64,000 nt of DNA from Lepeophtheirus salmonis (lineage: Eukaryota; Arthropoda; Copepoda; Siphonostomatoida; Caligidae). Within the stretch, counting starts at the first letter, position 1; each line of letters opens with the position of its first letter. The translations under genes and the position numbers were made by a program. The stretch lies in assembly GCF_016086655.4 (NCBI RefSeq), contig NC_052131.2, forward strand, positions 37,139,705 through 37,203,704, written 5' to 3'. The notes beneath the pieces were generated by a model. It was not told the DNA's origin, did not search any database, and saw only the letters and a program-made list of their open reading frames with translations. Below are positions 34,353-46,430 of this stretch, one piece after another.

Positions 34353-36009
34353 ATATAATCCTGCATTAAGCCTGTTAAAATTCTAGATTTAAGACATCCA
34401 ATTTTCAATCACGCACCCGTCATAGGTCGTACCTTCCACAGACTTTTTAAAAGGTCTGAAAAAACGGATCACACTACAAGATCTACAATTTTTTGCCACC
34501 ATCATATTTTTCTTTTCCTCTGAATAATTATTATATTGAATACTTAGTACATAATATTATATATAATATTTTTATATATCGTTAGGAGGAGAACACCCCT
34601 GTTGCATCAGGAGAGAAAGAACTAGGAAGGGGAAATAGGGGTCATTGATCCCCTATAAATGTTGTCTTCTTTTTTCGCGCACGCTAGCTTTTAAAGTGCA
34701 AGCTACTGCCAGCACCTAAAGAGAGTCAAGTGCTTGCTTCACTCTTCTTCCTTTTTTCTTTTTTTTTAAATATTTCCCATCGCTTGCTACAATGTGAAGG
34801 TCTATTAGTAGTTACTACTACCAGAAATAATATTAATAAATCGTATCATCATTGCGTCAAAATGACGACATATTAACGACGTACACTACTGGGGAAGAGT
34901 GTCGCCCTCTATTGCAATCCTATGATTCATTCTAACGGTATATTCCTTCTTCCTTTTCAGTTTTTCCCACTCTCCTTTTCGACGACTCGGATATGGGTCA
35001 ACAGGTGTTGTTAGGACGGAGTAGTAGCTAAATAATGCTCCATACTCAAATTATTTATTTCTTCATATCATTGGATATTTGTCTATGAAATTCTAAAACA
35101 AACAAGGCTTATCAAATAAAGAGCTCTTGCTGTAATGATAATACTTATATATTAGTACGAATCATGATTAATTCTATTTTATATATGTAAAATGTTTAGT
35201 TTCCCAGTATTTATTTACATATGCTTTATACAAATGCTTTACTCTGTGCCACGACTATTATTCAATAATTACTCATAATATTCATATAGGAGAAGTGAAG
35301 TTCGTTGACATGGGCTGAACACTCCACCCATACTCCCCCCTCATTCTGGAAATACATGCATAGTACTTGCTAGCATATTAGACATAATATTGTTTCCTTT
35401 GCAACCCTTTTAAACAATCTGAAACAAACGGATCTCTCTCCTTGAAATCAATTGTCAATTCATGCTAACTCCTTCATACCAATATCTACTTTATTATATG
35501 TATATCTAATAAGTTTCTTGTTATTATATCCCCTGGAGAGATTCGTCTGAGGAGGAATGAACACTAATATAGTAAATATATTTATACTATGAACATAACA
35601 TAATATAATAATAAAACTCCCCCTCCCACCCCCTTATTTTATGTTGTTTCTTGATTGTTTTCTTGAATAAAAAAACTAAGTTCCTTACTGTTAGACATGG
35701 ACTTCCTTGTCATGCAAATGACTTTGAAATAATCGTCCACCATATGTATATATAATTAGGTACTATTTCAACTCACGAAACCTTGATGGCTCCCACATAT
35801 ATGCTTTAAAAACACCTTTCCACCAATGACATAAAATACTTATGGTGTTATTTCACTTATATAGAATAATTTGTTATACGTATTTTTTTGTTTCGTTTGT
35901 AGATAATAGTGGTCTAAACGTTGATTGGTTGAATTTGAATGAGTTCTTGTGAAGCTAGCTAGATCTGAGCCATTTTCAAAAGTAACTATTCAATAATGAA
36001 TGAGGATTT
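34353..36009. other. non-coding; possible promoter near 34650
   Basis: CCCCTATAAATG near 34650 is TATA-like and lies before a short less AT-rich stretch (TCGCGCACGCTAGC). No downstream ORF or exon can be tied to it. The rest is unremarkable. Confidence 0.25.
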
Positions 36010-36108
36010 CTGACCTTTTTTTTGCATTTGATTATAGAAATTTTATTTTTTGAAAAAAATTTCAAAAATCCATAGCTGTTCACAATTTTTTTTTTTTTTT
36101 TGAAAAAC
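36010..36108. repeat. short fragment of the AT-rich array
   Basis: Contains AAAAATCCATAGCTGTTCAC between A- and T-runs, the same unit as the larger arrays. No termini are seen. Confidence 0.4.
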
Positions 36109-36439
36109 AACAAACACGAGAAGAGAATATTGTAAATTAGTGATGTAGGTAAATTGTTTTTTAAGGATAATTATATTTAAGTCTCTCTCACCTATTCCCT
36201 TTAAACCTAATTATAGTCAGGGGCAATTAAAAAGCTTTTATTTGCAGTTGTTGGAGTGGGGACTGGGGCCGAAGTTTGATGAATTTTTGTTTTAGAAACG
36301 ACAGTTTAAAAAACAAAATGTTCCTGTTATTCGTTAGATGGAGTTGCACTGATCAAGTATATGTAAACATAATAGTATTTCAATAACTAGACCTAGGGAT
36401 CTTGTGTAAAGTCCATATATATAAAAGATATATTTCTTT

Positions 36440-36545
36440 CTCTAAAAATAACCCGGGCACGAACCCACGCACATTGAGTTCAAAGAATTTTTTCTCCCGA
36501 GCGTGTTGTCCATGAGATACAGCGATTCCATTAGGACAGTGTTGT
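36440..36545 (-). other. tRNA-like relic or pol III B-box
   Basis: On the minus strand GTGGGTTCGTGCCC (B-box core at 36455-36466) resembles a T-arm, and GTATCTCATGGACAACACGC upstream vaguely resembles a D-arm region. A full cloverleaf with paired acceptor ends is not visible. It may be a decayed tRNA or a tRNA-derived SINE head. Confidence 0.22.
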
Positions 36546-36567
36546 TTGGGGTGGGAAAATTTGAGGG

Positions 36568-36862
36568 AAACACATAATTTTGAATAAATCTCACACCTAG
36601 TTCTAATATTAACAGTAAATCGACCATAACTATTAAAACTTTATTAGGCGTATTAATAATCGCTCCTCTTCCTAATAACACTAATAATAGATGTCCAACA
36701 ATTATATTAGCCATTAAGGAAATTCTCAGGGTTAAAGGGCAAATTCATCTAATAAATTCAATGATTACTAATAATGAAATTAGTGAATGAGAAGTTCCAT
36801 CAGAGACATAGTGAGAAAGCTCATAGTCATTACCATAAACTCAACAAACTACCTATTGGTTT
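36568..36862 (-). pseudogene. atp6: nuclear copy of mitochondrial ATP synthase subunit 6 (NUMT)
   Basis: The minus strand encodes the C-terminal half of ATP6, the proton-channel subunit of mitochondrial ATP synthase. Landmarks are ELSHYVSDGTSHSLISLL, the block with CPLTL, ISLMANIIVGHLLLVLLG with the conserved AN-x(3)-GHLLL core, and LLLILELGVRFIQNYVF. One TGA falls where tryptophan is expected and AGA falls at serine positions, so the frame is open only with the invertebrate mitochondrial code. About 95 codons have no frameshift. It stops abruptly after YVF, before the normal end of ATP6, and continues into unrelated DNA. Weaker similarity may extend to about 36905. It cannot be expressed correctly from the nucleus. 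Confidence 0.88.
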
Positions 36863-37280
36863 CTCTAAGCATAAAGGCAAACTTAAATCCATAAACATGT
36901 TTGATTTGTAGTTGATATACCTTCTTTATCACTTATCTATGGCCAATTAATAGAGCAAAGATTGTCCTTTTGTCTGTCTGAATGTATGAAAATATGACAG
37001 TAAGTATTCAGGTAGACTATATATAACGTTGCAGTGTTGCACTGTACGGAAATTAATAATAAAGGTGGATTCAAACTTCTTAAGAGGTCGTACCCCTTAT
37101 TTTAAGTTACATGAGCTAATTTTATGATCCAAGTTAAACATTTTTTTTAAACAACATTTGTATTACGATCGAGATCGACGATTGAGCTTCAAAGAAAGCA
37201 TTTATCCGACTTGCTTTATGCCCATGACTAGGCGACATAAATTGTCAGCATCGTAGGCTTCCCGGAGAAGCTTGTCTTCC
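36863..37280. other. non-coding flank of the NUMT
   Basis: No gene recognised. The first 45 bases could still be mitochondrial in origin. Confidence 0.3.
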
Positions 37281-37735
37281 GTTGTGAAAAAACTGAAAAA
37301 ATTCATAATGGAGAAAATAATTTTTCTGGCAAAAAATGTAAAAATTAAATCTCAAATGTTAAATTTTTTTTAAAACCAAATTTCAAAAATCTATGGGTCC
37401 TAACAGAAAAAAAAAAAATTGGAAAAAAAATTAATGAATTTTTAAATACCACATCTATTGACAAAAAATAAGATTTTAAAAAAATTACAAGAATCCAAAG
37501 TTATTCACAAAAAAAAAAATTCTTTGTAAAAAATTTTAACCATTAATTTTTTTCGAAAAAAAATTCAAAAATCTACAGCCATTCATAAAAAATTAAATTT
37601 TCTACAAGCAAATTTCAAATTTTTGCTCTGCCGCATAATTTGCTCGAATGAAAGAAAAAAATCTAGACAAAAGGCACAAATTCGTTAATTTGGGGAGGTG
37701 GTACAGCCCCTCAGGTCCACCCCCTCCGGACGCTC
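37281..37735. repeat. AT-rich array with right GGGGCGTC-type end
   Basis: The A/T array (units such as AAATCTACAGCCATTCAT and TCCAAAGTTATTCAC) ends in CAGCCCCTCAGGTCCACC then CCCTCCGGACGC. This is the inverted form of the terminus seen at 33950. The left terminus was not identified. Confidence 0.55.
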
Positions 37736-38158
37736 TTGTTAAGGAATCTTTTTCCGCTTTTCCTATTTTAGTTGGATGAAGTGTAAAAACAAAAGAATAC
37801 ATATTCTTGTATAGAGAGCACACTTGCAGTTATATTTACAAAATTGCATTACTCTGGCAGTATTTATTTTTATATGCAGTTTTAATAAGGTACTGTCTAG
37901 ACTCATTATGCCTCTTGCTGATGTTATGACATTTTTCTCATAAGCAGTCTTTATATTTTTAATCATACTACTTGTCTATACATTTGTTTTTCTGCAAAGA
38001 CATGATACACTCCCAAAATGTATGATTATCCATGTATGTTAGACTCGTCCATTATTTTATTTTTATTTTCTTTTACAAATATTGTTTACTAAATAATCTT
38101 TAAAAATGTTCCTTTTGATAAAAAGTAAAGAAATGCTTAAAAGTCATGATATATTAAT
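37736..38158. other. non-coding, nothing recognised
   Basis: A minus-strand ORF of 67 codons (37763-37966) has no recognisable content. Confidence 0.35.
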
Positions 38159-38640
38159 TTGAAGAAAAAACAATTCCGTATTTTCTTTAAAAAAAGAAAA
38201 AAAACTAATTATATCTTGTTTATTATTGATCACATCGAATCATACGATATTGCATTGTAAAGATGTGAATTTATACTACAAACGCCTCTTCGACAGTAAT
38301 GTGCTTGGCTGGTTCAGTTGTGAATTATGGTTCCTTGAGTACAGAGGTATCAAAACAAAAAGTTAGCCATATTTTTTCAACCTGAAAGGGAAAAACGTGT
38401 CGTCAGCGACCAAGAAAATTCTTGATGTAAATGAGAACGGTACTCTTTCGGTTCGTGTTTTTCAACAATGGTTCGAGCGATTTTCTTCCCACTCAATTCT
38501 GACCTCTACTGTGAACAACTCCACCGGTTGTGACTGCTGATCAAACCGAAGTGGCCAACATTAGTGAATAGGAGACAACATGACATCCTCAAAAGTGGCT
38601 GTAGACGCACCAGAAGTTCTGGGATCTCGAATAATCATTT
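38159..38640 (+). pseudogene. mariner 5' fragment (plus strand)
   Basis: The 5' end (AACAATTCCGTATTTTCTTT) and leader resemble those at 49329 and 52233. The frame then reads SKQKVSHIFST-x-KGKNVSSAT, ILDVNENGTLSVRVFQQWF and ERFSSHS, the first helix-turn-helix of mariner. It decays after this, and no catalytic domain or right terminus is seen. Confidence 0.7.
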
Positions 38641-39299
38641 AAGGGATAAACTATTTATACACTTTTAAAATATTGGTTATTCATCTAAACTATTATTATT
38701 ATTTTTTTTTTTTTATCAATAGCTCTACTTTGACTCGTATTGACTTTTTTTAAAAGTAAGAGTGTTATTTTTTTGTGAAATTTCGAAACCCCCGGAAGCT
38801 CTTAAATTGATCAATATAGCTCGAGTCTTATATAATAAAAAAAAGTTTAAGAACCAGACGAATGTATATGCACATATGTATGGTTACAGACATTTTATTT
38901 GTTATTCATATATATGAAGATATGTATAATATACTCCTACGTAAGGAGAGGTAATCCCTTGACGAACTGATTCCATAATTAATTAATAGTATTTGTTTTA
39001 TTATCTCTATGACGTGTTTCTACGCAGTTTTTCATTCTTATATATATTATTATATGAATAAGTACACGTTTGAAGCCACGGGTTAATGCATAAAAACATA
39101 TAATTAGAGATGCAAAAATTGTCAAAATCCCAGGGAGCATGCATTTTTTTCAAAAAGTACATTTACCAGATGTAGAACAAGTACTGAGACTTGTTTTCAA
39201 TTAGTCATTAAAATACTCATAATTGATTAGTATGATGTTATACATAGAAAATTTTATTTTGCAATATTTTTTGCTATAACAATGCACATTAATTATGAA
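38641..39299. other. non-coding, nothing recognised
   Basis: No supported feature. Confidence 0.35.
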
Positions 39300-39660
39300 T
39301 CTGGCCACCATGAGCCTCAATGGCAGGCTCCAATCACCTCCAGAACCCCTTGCACACATTAGCAACGTAGTCATTTATCTTGATCATTCACTGCTGATTC
39401 AACGAGGTCTTCATGGCATCGGGTGGCAGACTCTGTAGGCCTTCTTCTCAATTTACCACCAAATGGAGTAATACAGTGGATTCTGATCTAAGGTTCTTGG
39501 ACCAGAAGTTCATATTACTACAAATCCACTCTTTTACTATATGTTAGCAGTATGGGCAAAATCCCTGTCCTGTTGAAATACGAAAGTTCCCTTCTTAGAA
39601 TTCGTCATGCTCTTGGTGATCTATGGGACCACTTTATCCTTCAACACCATCAAGGAGGCA
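39300..39660 (-). pseudogene. Tc1/mariner transposase C-terminal relic (minus strand)
   Basis: The minus strand contains in broken frames HIVKEWICSNMNFWSKNL, corresponding to the stretch after the QQDGAPAHT block, then PDAMKTSLNQQ, and the tail VANVCKGF followed by LEPAIEAHGGQI. Multiple stops. No termini are recognised, and it is a different lineage from families 1-3. Confidence 0.6.
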
Positions 39661-40569
39661 GTATATTAATAAATCAAAGAACCCTAGATATTCGTATGAA
39701 AGGATGTATACCGTAAAGTCATTTTTTATAAGAGAAATAACAACCATGTAGCAACAATTTTGTGTAGCTTAAGCTCGGCTTCTCCTTTTAAAAAAAATAT
39801 ATATTACAAAAAAAAAAAAAAGAAACTGTGTGGCAAAAGTAATATTCTCTATATTATTAAAAAAGTTCATCGACGCCTAGTAAGTCTGAATAAAGCCGGG
39901 TTCTCTCTCTAGTAGTTTATATAGTGATATCTGTCAGCAAATAATATTTCGTCACTCAAACACACCAACATATACTTTTTTTAATATACTCTAAGAAGGA
40001 TTTCGACAATTCTGACATTCTTAAATACCACTTGTGTATTTTACATACATAGAGTCAAGCATTTTGTATCTGAATATGTAATTAAAGCTAATGCCGACAG
40101 ATGTTCTGTAAGATTCGAAATACTTATTATGTGTCATTGAGTTACATTATGTCTATTAAAAATTCACTTATAGGTAAATAACTTCATTTCCTGTCTAATA
40201 TTAGATACAACAATTGTGCGTTCTTCAATGACTCGGGATATGCATGTCTATATGTATTCCTTGTTTATACCTAATATTTATATGTAGATCAGCTTAAATT
40301 TACTTATTAAAACTGCTACATAGTAGTGTTTCAAACACTAATTGGTTGAATATTGATTCCTTCTTGTTAATTCGTAAACAATTTTCTGCCGTTATTGAAG
40401 GATAAGGGAGGAATGGGCCAACAACTACTATTTTCCCGGATTTCCCCCGGGAAAAGTTAGGATCTTCGTTACCCTTATTGTATCTCGCAACCTTTCCTCC
40501 GAAAAGAAGTAGAAAGTAATGCCCAATATCAATTGGTGGTACGTGCATAATTGTTCACTGCATAACAAA
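39661..40569. other. non-coding apart from one unexplained ORF
   Basis: A minus-strand ORF at 40548-40300 (82 codons, true ATG) has mixed composition (KVARYNKGNEDPNFSRGK, then VVVGPFLPYPS) but no recognisable domain. It overlaps the hairpin TTTTCCCGG...CCGGGAAAA near 40432-40456, which makes chance likely. Confidence 0.25.
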
Positions 40570-40995
40570 AGCCATGATCTTTTAATTTTTTTTCCCAAAA
40601 AAATCCAATTTAAAGTAAATTTTTATGAAAAAAATTTCATAAATCTATAGTTACACACAGAAAATTAAATTTTTTTGCAAAAAAATTTAAAAAAATCCAT
40701 AGATATTCACAAAAAAACTTTTTTTTTGGAAAAAAAATTAAAAATTTAAATTTCAAACATTAAATTTTAAAAAATTTAAAAAAATCCATAGTTGTTCATA
40801 AAAATAAAATTTTTAGAAAAAAATTTGAATAAATTATTTTTTCCTTGAAAAATTTTTTAAAAAATAAATTTAATTTTCAAATTTTAAACTTTTTGAAAAA
40901 AAATCAAATATTAAATTTTTGAACAAAAAAAAAACTTAATTTTTTTTTTTTTTTGGGGGCTCCCACCCCTCAAGCCCTCAACCTACGGATGCTCC
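40570..40995. repeat. AT-rich array with right GGGGCGTC-type end
   Basis: Units such as TCCATAGATATTCAC and TCCATAGTTGTTCAT lie in A/T runs. The segment ends with CAAGCCCTCAACCTACGG then ATGCTCCTG, whose reverse complement (CAGGAGCATCCGTAGG) is a diverged terminus. Confidence 0.5.
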
Positions 40996-42659
40996 TGAAC
41001 TAATCAAGCTTTATACACAGATAAAGAGAAAATAATCTACCACAGACAACAAAATACATTCTAAATGGATAGACCTAAGGTTTATATTTTTTGGGCTCGC
41101 AATACCCATATATTATAGGTGTGATAACAGCACCAACACGAGTCTTTTATTATTATTCTTGATCAAGGACTTACTTGTGTACTTCAATTTATTTATTTCT
41201 TACAGTTTTATTTATATCAAAATTGAGGTCATAAAACATTTAAATATTTTAATTTTGACTTCATTTTTATAATTATCATACTTCAAAGTAGTAAATTACC
41301 AAATTTTAAGAGTTAAGCTCTTTTGTACCAAAAAATGTACAAAGATTTTGAATTATATTATACACTTACGGCAAAAGTCATCACATCAATAGGATTAATT
41401 TATTCGAATCAGTATTGGTAAGACGTATTAGGATTCATCATCACTTTTGTAAATTTTAATTTACCTATTTGACAAAATATTTTCAGCAATCGGAAAGACT
41501 AACATTTTGAAATTCATGAATAAATACATGTTTTCAAATTAGATAATTTACAAATTGCAAATGTTATGTTATCACATAATTTACCAAAGTGATTTCATGA
41601 CTTGATTTGTTACAATTACTTTAAAAATTGGACATTCTATGTGTATACAAGGAACAAATAAAAAATAAACTTCATCCTGCTATAATTTGTTTTAAAATCC
41701 TTGCTGGTTTTGAGTTAATGTACTAATTTTAACAGGATGTTCTCAAATCAATTTGCTTTTGGTATATCCCTAGTGAGGAAAATGGTTTTATTTTTGGGCT
41801 TACTAAAAAAATTAATAGAAGACAATCAAGGTGGTAACCCTGACAATTTGAAGAATGTTTTGGAAGAGAGCAGCTTAGCTGTCATGATGCTATCTTAGAT
41901 CAGCTACAATCAGCAGAGACGAGGGAAGAGGGGATGAAGGAAATAAGAAATAAGGAAATAAAAACATATGAAAGAATTACTTCGAGACGAACAATGACAC
42001 ACGATTATAACTTTGCAACTTATTTTTAAGGTTACTCTTCGTTTTTTTATGAGCACATGCAAATGTTCCATCAGGTTTTGAATATAATTGAATGAATTTG
42101 GAAAAGGAAGTTCACTACTCAAGAGGTCAATTACTTCAGCTAATTTAAACTCAACCAATCAACATTCAGGACACTGGTAGGAGAAAAAGCCAGAAAAATC
42201 GAAAGCTGATGACGAAATACAGTGTACACTTTTTTTTGTTAGTGGGGTAATGCCCTAATATATATGAGCATTGTACGTCCGTACATATGTGTTTTGTACT
42301 CCCTTTGTATATATGTTTTGGGGGGGAAATAAAGTTAAAAATTAATGATTTGGGATTCAAGAGGTTCGTTAACTAGAGAATGTTAGTTTAAAAAAATTAT
42401 GAACATTATCGAATAAGGAGGTTAATTTAGTCGAGTAATAGTTTAACAATTTTTCGGCTATTTTAAGATTCGAAACTGTGAAAAAAATGCTAATTTTCTA
42501 AAGTAGCCACTTGACGGATCTTATTAATTTTTTTATTCGTATCCATTCAATTTCTTATTAAAAAAAAAAAGGAACTTATTTAATTTGTAATTGTTTTGTA
42601 ACTAAGTTAGTTCATGAGATCCGTTCTGAGCTACAAAATAAACGAATACAAATCCATAA
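40996..42659. other. non-coding, nothing recognised
   Basis: Minus-strand ORFs at 41910 and 42166 have no recognisable content. Confidence 0.35.
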
Positions 42660-42870
42660 AAATTACAGCTTTTAACAAAAACATAATAAATATTCTGAAA
42701 TTTTGTTTTCAAAAATATGATTTCAAATATTGATTTTTTTTGTAGAAAAAATTCAATAATCCATTGATATTATGAGAGAATAAAATTTTTTTAGAAAGAA
42801 ATTTTCTAATATTATTTTATCATTCATTTTGGAGGGTACCCTCCATCCCATCCCCTGCAGACGGCCTTCA
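42660..42870. repeat. AT-rich array fragment with right terminus
   Basis: A short A/T array closes with TCCATCCCATCCCCTGCAGA then CGGCC, an inverted GGCCGTCTGCAGGGGATGG end. Confidence 0.45.
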
Positions 42871-43947
42871 GCGGGGGAAAAATAAAAAAGAATGCACCAT
42901 CGATGAATTTGACCCCCAAATTTTTAGACTAGCCTTTCTCCCTAAATTTACAAAATATTATTTATAAAAAAAAAATGAAGAATAAAGATTTATAATTTCA
43001 TCAAATTTATCCACCTCTCTAAGGGCATTTGTGTTACGCGTATCGCTAGCCCAAAAAGTATCGAAATACCAGTACAAGTTTGGGTAATGGATCCGATGCT
43101 AAAATGTTCTAATGTTCTACACAATTCTACTTTATACTTTAACTCACTCTCTTCATGAATAAAATGAATAATTATGATAGCAGCTCTAAGAAATAAAAGA
43201 AAATCTCTTCAGTTTGCCAAATAATAAATCACACGTTCGAGTAAGAGCATATTTTTTACAACTCTACCAATCCATGTCTGAATAATTATGAATCTTTAAA
43301 CAAGTAAACAATATGTTACACGTATTTTCCCGTCTTTTTTTCCTTAATACATCATATACTTACATATTATATGAGTGCTGATGATTATTTAACCAGGTTT
43401 CTTCATGCATGCTCAAATATATTATATATACTATGAAAATAATTATTTTGAATAATAAATAATATATATTTTAATGTGATTCATTCATGGAGAAATTTGA
43501 TGCACTGAAGAACTACTTATAATTATATTAAAAAATTGTGTTCATATTAAAAATTATAACAAAGCTATCTACATGAATTGTTTGTATGAAAATCGTTTTT
43601 CTAAATACACGACTTAATATGTAATACAGATTACATAGTTTTGTCACGATGGCAATATTTTTGTATTCGTTCTCATAACCAAATTGATTTTGATAAATCA
43701 TTACGGTCAATTGAAATACACTCAATGGATAAACTCAAAAGTTTGATGACTTTAAAAAAAAAAAAAATTCATAGTTACTTTTTTTTTCATAAGGACAATT
43801 TTACTTGCAAGGAGTTCAAAATGTATCAGGTTACGTCATTGGTGGTCGGAGCAATTGATTTTATGACGTAGTGGAACAATAAGGAATGGTTCCTACAACA
43901 CTTTAATTAAAGTACTGTTTTTAATTTATTTAGTACCCGCATGCCAC
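42871..43947. other. non-coding; short motif shared with 54680
   Basis: 43840-43875 (GGTTACGTCATTGG through TTTTATGACGTAGTGG) resembles 54690-54722 (GGTTATGTCATCGA through TTTTTATGACGTAATGG). This suggests a small uncharacterised repeat. No gene. Confidence 0.3.
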
Positions 43948-44846
43948 TACTGCGTGGTCCATTAAAATCTAAACCATTTGAATTTTAAAGTTCAAAATGA
44001 TATAATATGTATTAGTAATAATATAATTTCAACAAAATTAATTGCTATAAATACATGAGTGTTTAAGCTCTTTTAATCATTACTGTAACCACCCTTAGCG
44101 GCAATAATGGCATACAGGTGGTGGTAGAAGGCCTGGAACCCTCTTCAGATGTAGTCCTCTGTTATGGCGTACCAGTGATGACAGAATGTGGTTTTAAGGG
44201 ACTTGTTGTTTGGATGACGGACACTCGACATGCAACTATAATATATAGTCGATGGGGTTTGGATGATTATACAGGGTGTCCACGATAAATTGGAACTATC
44301 TTAAAATTCTACTTGCTTGATAAAAATGGAATTTGGAGTGTATTATACAAAAGAACTAAAAAGAGTCATTCAAAAGAGTCTTACAATGGAGGAGATGGGG
44401 TTCATTCATTGCTGGTTTCAAGAGTGGGCTATCTACCCTTACAAGACTCTTTCTATCCGCTTTTTTGATAGCCTTCTGGACAGTCTGGTGTGAAAGTCCG
44501 AGATGTCTTGTATGGGTGTCTCATGGACTTGAGGGAAATTGGCCTTGTCTGTTTTCTTTAACTTTTCCGTGTCCAGTTTGGCCTTTTTTTACAGAGCCTT
44601 TGTTCGTCTCCAATGTTTTGAAGTCCTGAAGACGGCCAACTGCTTGGAGTTTGCGAATGGGAATTCGTTGATCACCTTTAAGTGTAGTTGACTCGACTTG
44701 TACGAAAGTTAGAAAGCTCAAGTTTAATTTGTTTTGTTACTATTTGATTATGCTTTAATATGTCAAAATATGAATTAATTTCAACCGCTCAACCCCTTTT
44801 AATTATTGAATTAGTAGATGTTCAGATTTCAATGGACCAGCCGGTA
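43948..44846 (-). mobile_element. family 1 copy B, non-autonomous, with a 69-base insertion
   Basis: The ends are TACTGCGTGGTCCATTAAAA and, reverse-complemented, TACCGGCTGGTCCATTGAAA. The N-terminal DNA-binding part is on the minus strand from 44721 (FVQVESTTLKGDQRIPI, then KLQAVGRLQDF). The C-terminal tail, AFYHHLYAIIAAKGGYSND, is near 44080. The catalytic core is missing, as in copies A and C. A 69-base segment at 44273-44341 lies between two ATTATAC copies and is absent from A and C. Confidence 0.75.
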
Positions 44847-44899
44847 TAGTCCTTGGGTACCAAACCATACTAGTACATATAATATCTACAGGATGATAA

Positions 44900-45600
44900 T
44901 TTTGAATCTGGAACAAGTTTATACTTCAATATCTTGGCAATCCTGAGATCTATGTTGAAAGGTTTCTCATCTGATACAGCTGACAAAGCTTTATAAGCCT
45001 AAAATACAAAATTCTTTTAAAGATTTCCTCCGAATACAAACGCTGTGTGGTGATTATTGTGTGCCTTTCCTGCTGGGAGTGCGTTGAAGGACGCAAATAA
45101 CTCTGAAGATAATTATAGATGATGCAAGAGAACTTAAATTGATGATAACAGATCCAGCGTCATCCTATGACCTTAAATTGCTGCAGTTTGTCCAAAGTGG
45201 GTAATTGCAACTGGATTTATTCTGAAAAAAACAAGATTTTAAAGACCTTTATGCTTTGGGCAAAGGAAATGAGGCCTCCTAGATCGCCAGATCTGAAACC
45301 CTTGGACTATTAAGTGTGGGGTATCTTGGAGAAAGAGTCCAATAAACGTGCACATAACACTGTTGAATTCTGGCTGGCATCCATTCCATAAGGAGTGGCC
45401 AATATAGGCAAGAGTTCCTTATCAAGGCCTATGCCAGGTTGGAGGCTGTGGTTAAAGCTGGAGGTCGTAAGTTTGAGTGATTTAGCTCACTATAGACCCC
45501 TATTTGACTGAGACAAAAATTTGTGAATTGCTGACATTTTTTAAGGAAAATGATTGTTATTACATTTTCTGGATATAAAATCCCAAGCCGGCATACATTT
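44900..45600 (+). pseudogene. Tc1/mariner transposase C-terminal relic (plus strand)
   Basis: Near 45262-45470 the frame reads WAKEMRPPRSPDLKPLDY, containing the SPDLxPLDY signature with the final catalytic region, then VWGILEKESNKRAHNTVEF and a shifted tail ending LEAVVKAGGRKFE before TGA. Upstream sequence is too decayed to assign. No termini were found. Confidence 0.7.
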
Positions 45601-46049
45601 TGTACAAGTTGACATTTGAGTATGACAATTGTATAAGTATTTTTTGTTCGTCACATATCTTTAATTACATATACCACAGATGCTATCATCTCATTTTTAT
45701 CTATTAAAATTAAACATTAATTAATTATTTATCTAGAATTGATAGAAACGTGGATCCTAGTATTAATTATTGTTGTTTATATGTGACAGAATACTTATCA
45801 ATTTTGTAATTATAATTGTTAATAAAATTCAACAGATTTGGTCAATGTCAAAAATTACATTCCGCAATGTAGTTTATTGATTATAATCTCATGGAAGATT
45901 AACCATTGCACTATACAGAGTTGATCATGTGTAGTAGTAGACATTTTTATTTTCAATCTGGATTGAAATTGGTGCAAAATCACAAAGGAGGCAAGCTAGA
46001 CATATTCTTATCTCTCAACAAGACAGTTGGAATGAGCACAGAAGATTCT

Positions 46050-46430
46050 AAATTTTCTCGAGGTCAACAACATTTCGGGGAAAAAAATTACTCCCTTAAG
46101 CCAGCGAAAAGTTGAAGGAACAACTTTGTTCTCCCTCAAGACGGATTTCCGTGTCATTGCACGGCTAAGACCCAGGTACAACCTTCCAAACTTTTGGGAC
46201 CTTAACATGTTGCCGCCCTCCTCTCCCGACGCGAACACCCATCTATCTGTGTGCGTCTGGAGGCGAGGGTGTATACTACTCCTCACAGGAGTGTCCATTC
46301 TCAAGAGGCTTCCATCAAGAAAGAGTGGACCAAGTTCGAGCCTGACTACATAGTCAAGGACTGAAAGGGAGTCAAGCCTAGTGTTGAGGCAATTATTATA
46401 GATGACGGCTCAGATATTGAATAAAAATTG
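46050..46430 (+). pseudogene. Tc1/mariner transposase C-terminal relic, separate lineage (plus strand)
   Basis: The QDGFPCHCTAKTQV block (the second catalytic aspartate region) is near 46138, FWDLNMLPPSSPDANTHLSV near 46193, then TPHRSVHSQEASIKKEW and KFEPDYIVKD near 46290-46365. The tail is VEAIIIDDGSDIE then TAA (46426). Three frames are involved, so it is dead. It is not the same lineage as the 44900 relic. Confidence 0.75.

Noticed and set aside
34024..34353. 109-codon minus-strand ORF
   Set aside because: It lies entirely in the A/T array; the translation is Lys/Phe/Asn-rich low complexity.
34640..34760. TATA-like CCCCTATAAATG with a less AT-rich stretch after it
   Set aside because: No gene or exon could be linked to it, so I do not call a promoter.
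40300..40548. 82-codon minus-strand ORF
   Set aside because: No domain recognised, and it overlaps a CCCGG inverted repeat that alone accounts for part of its composition; kept only as a note.
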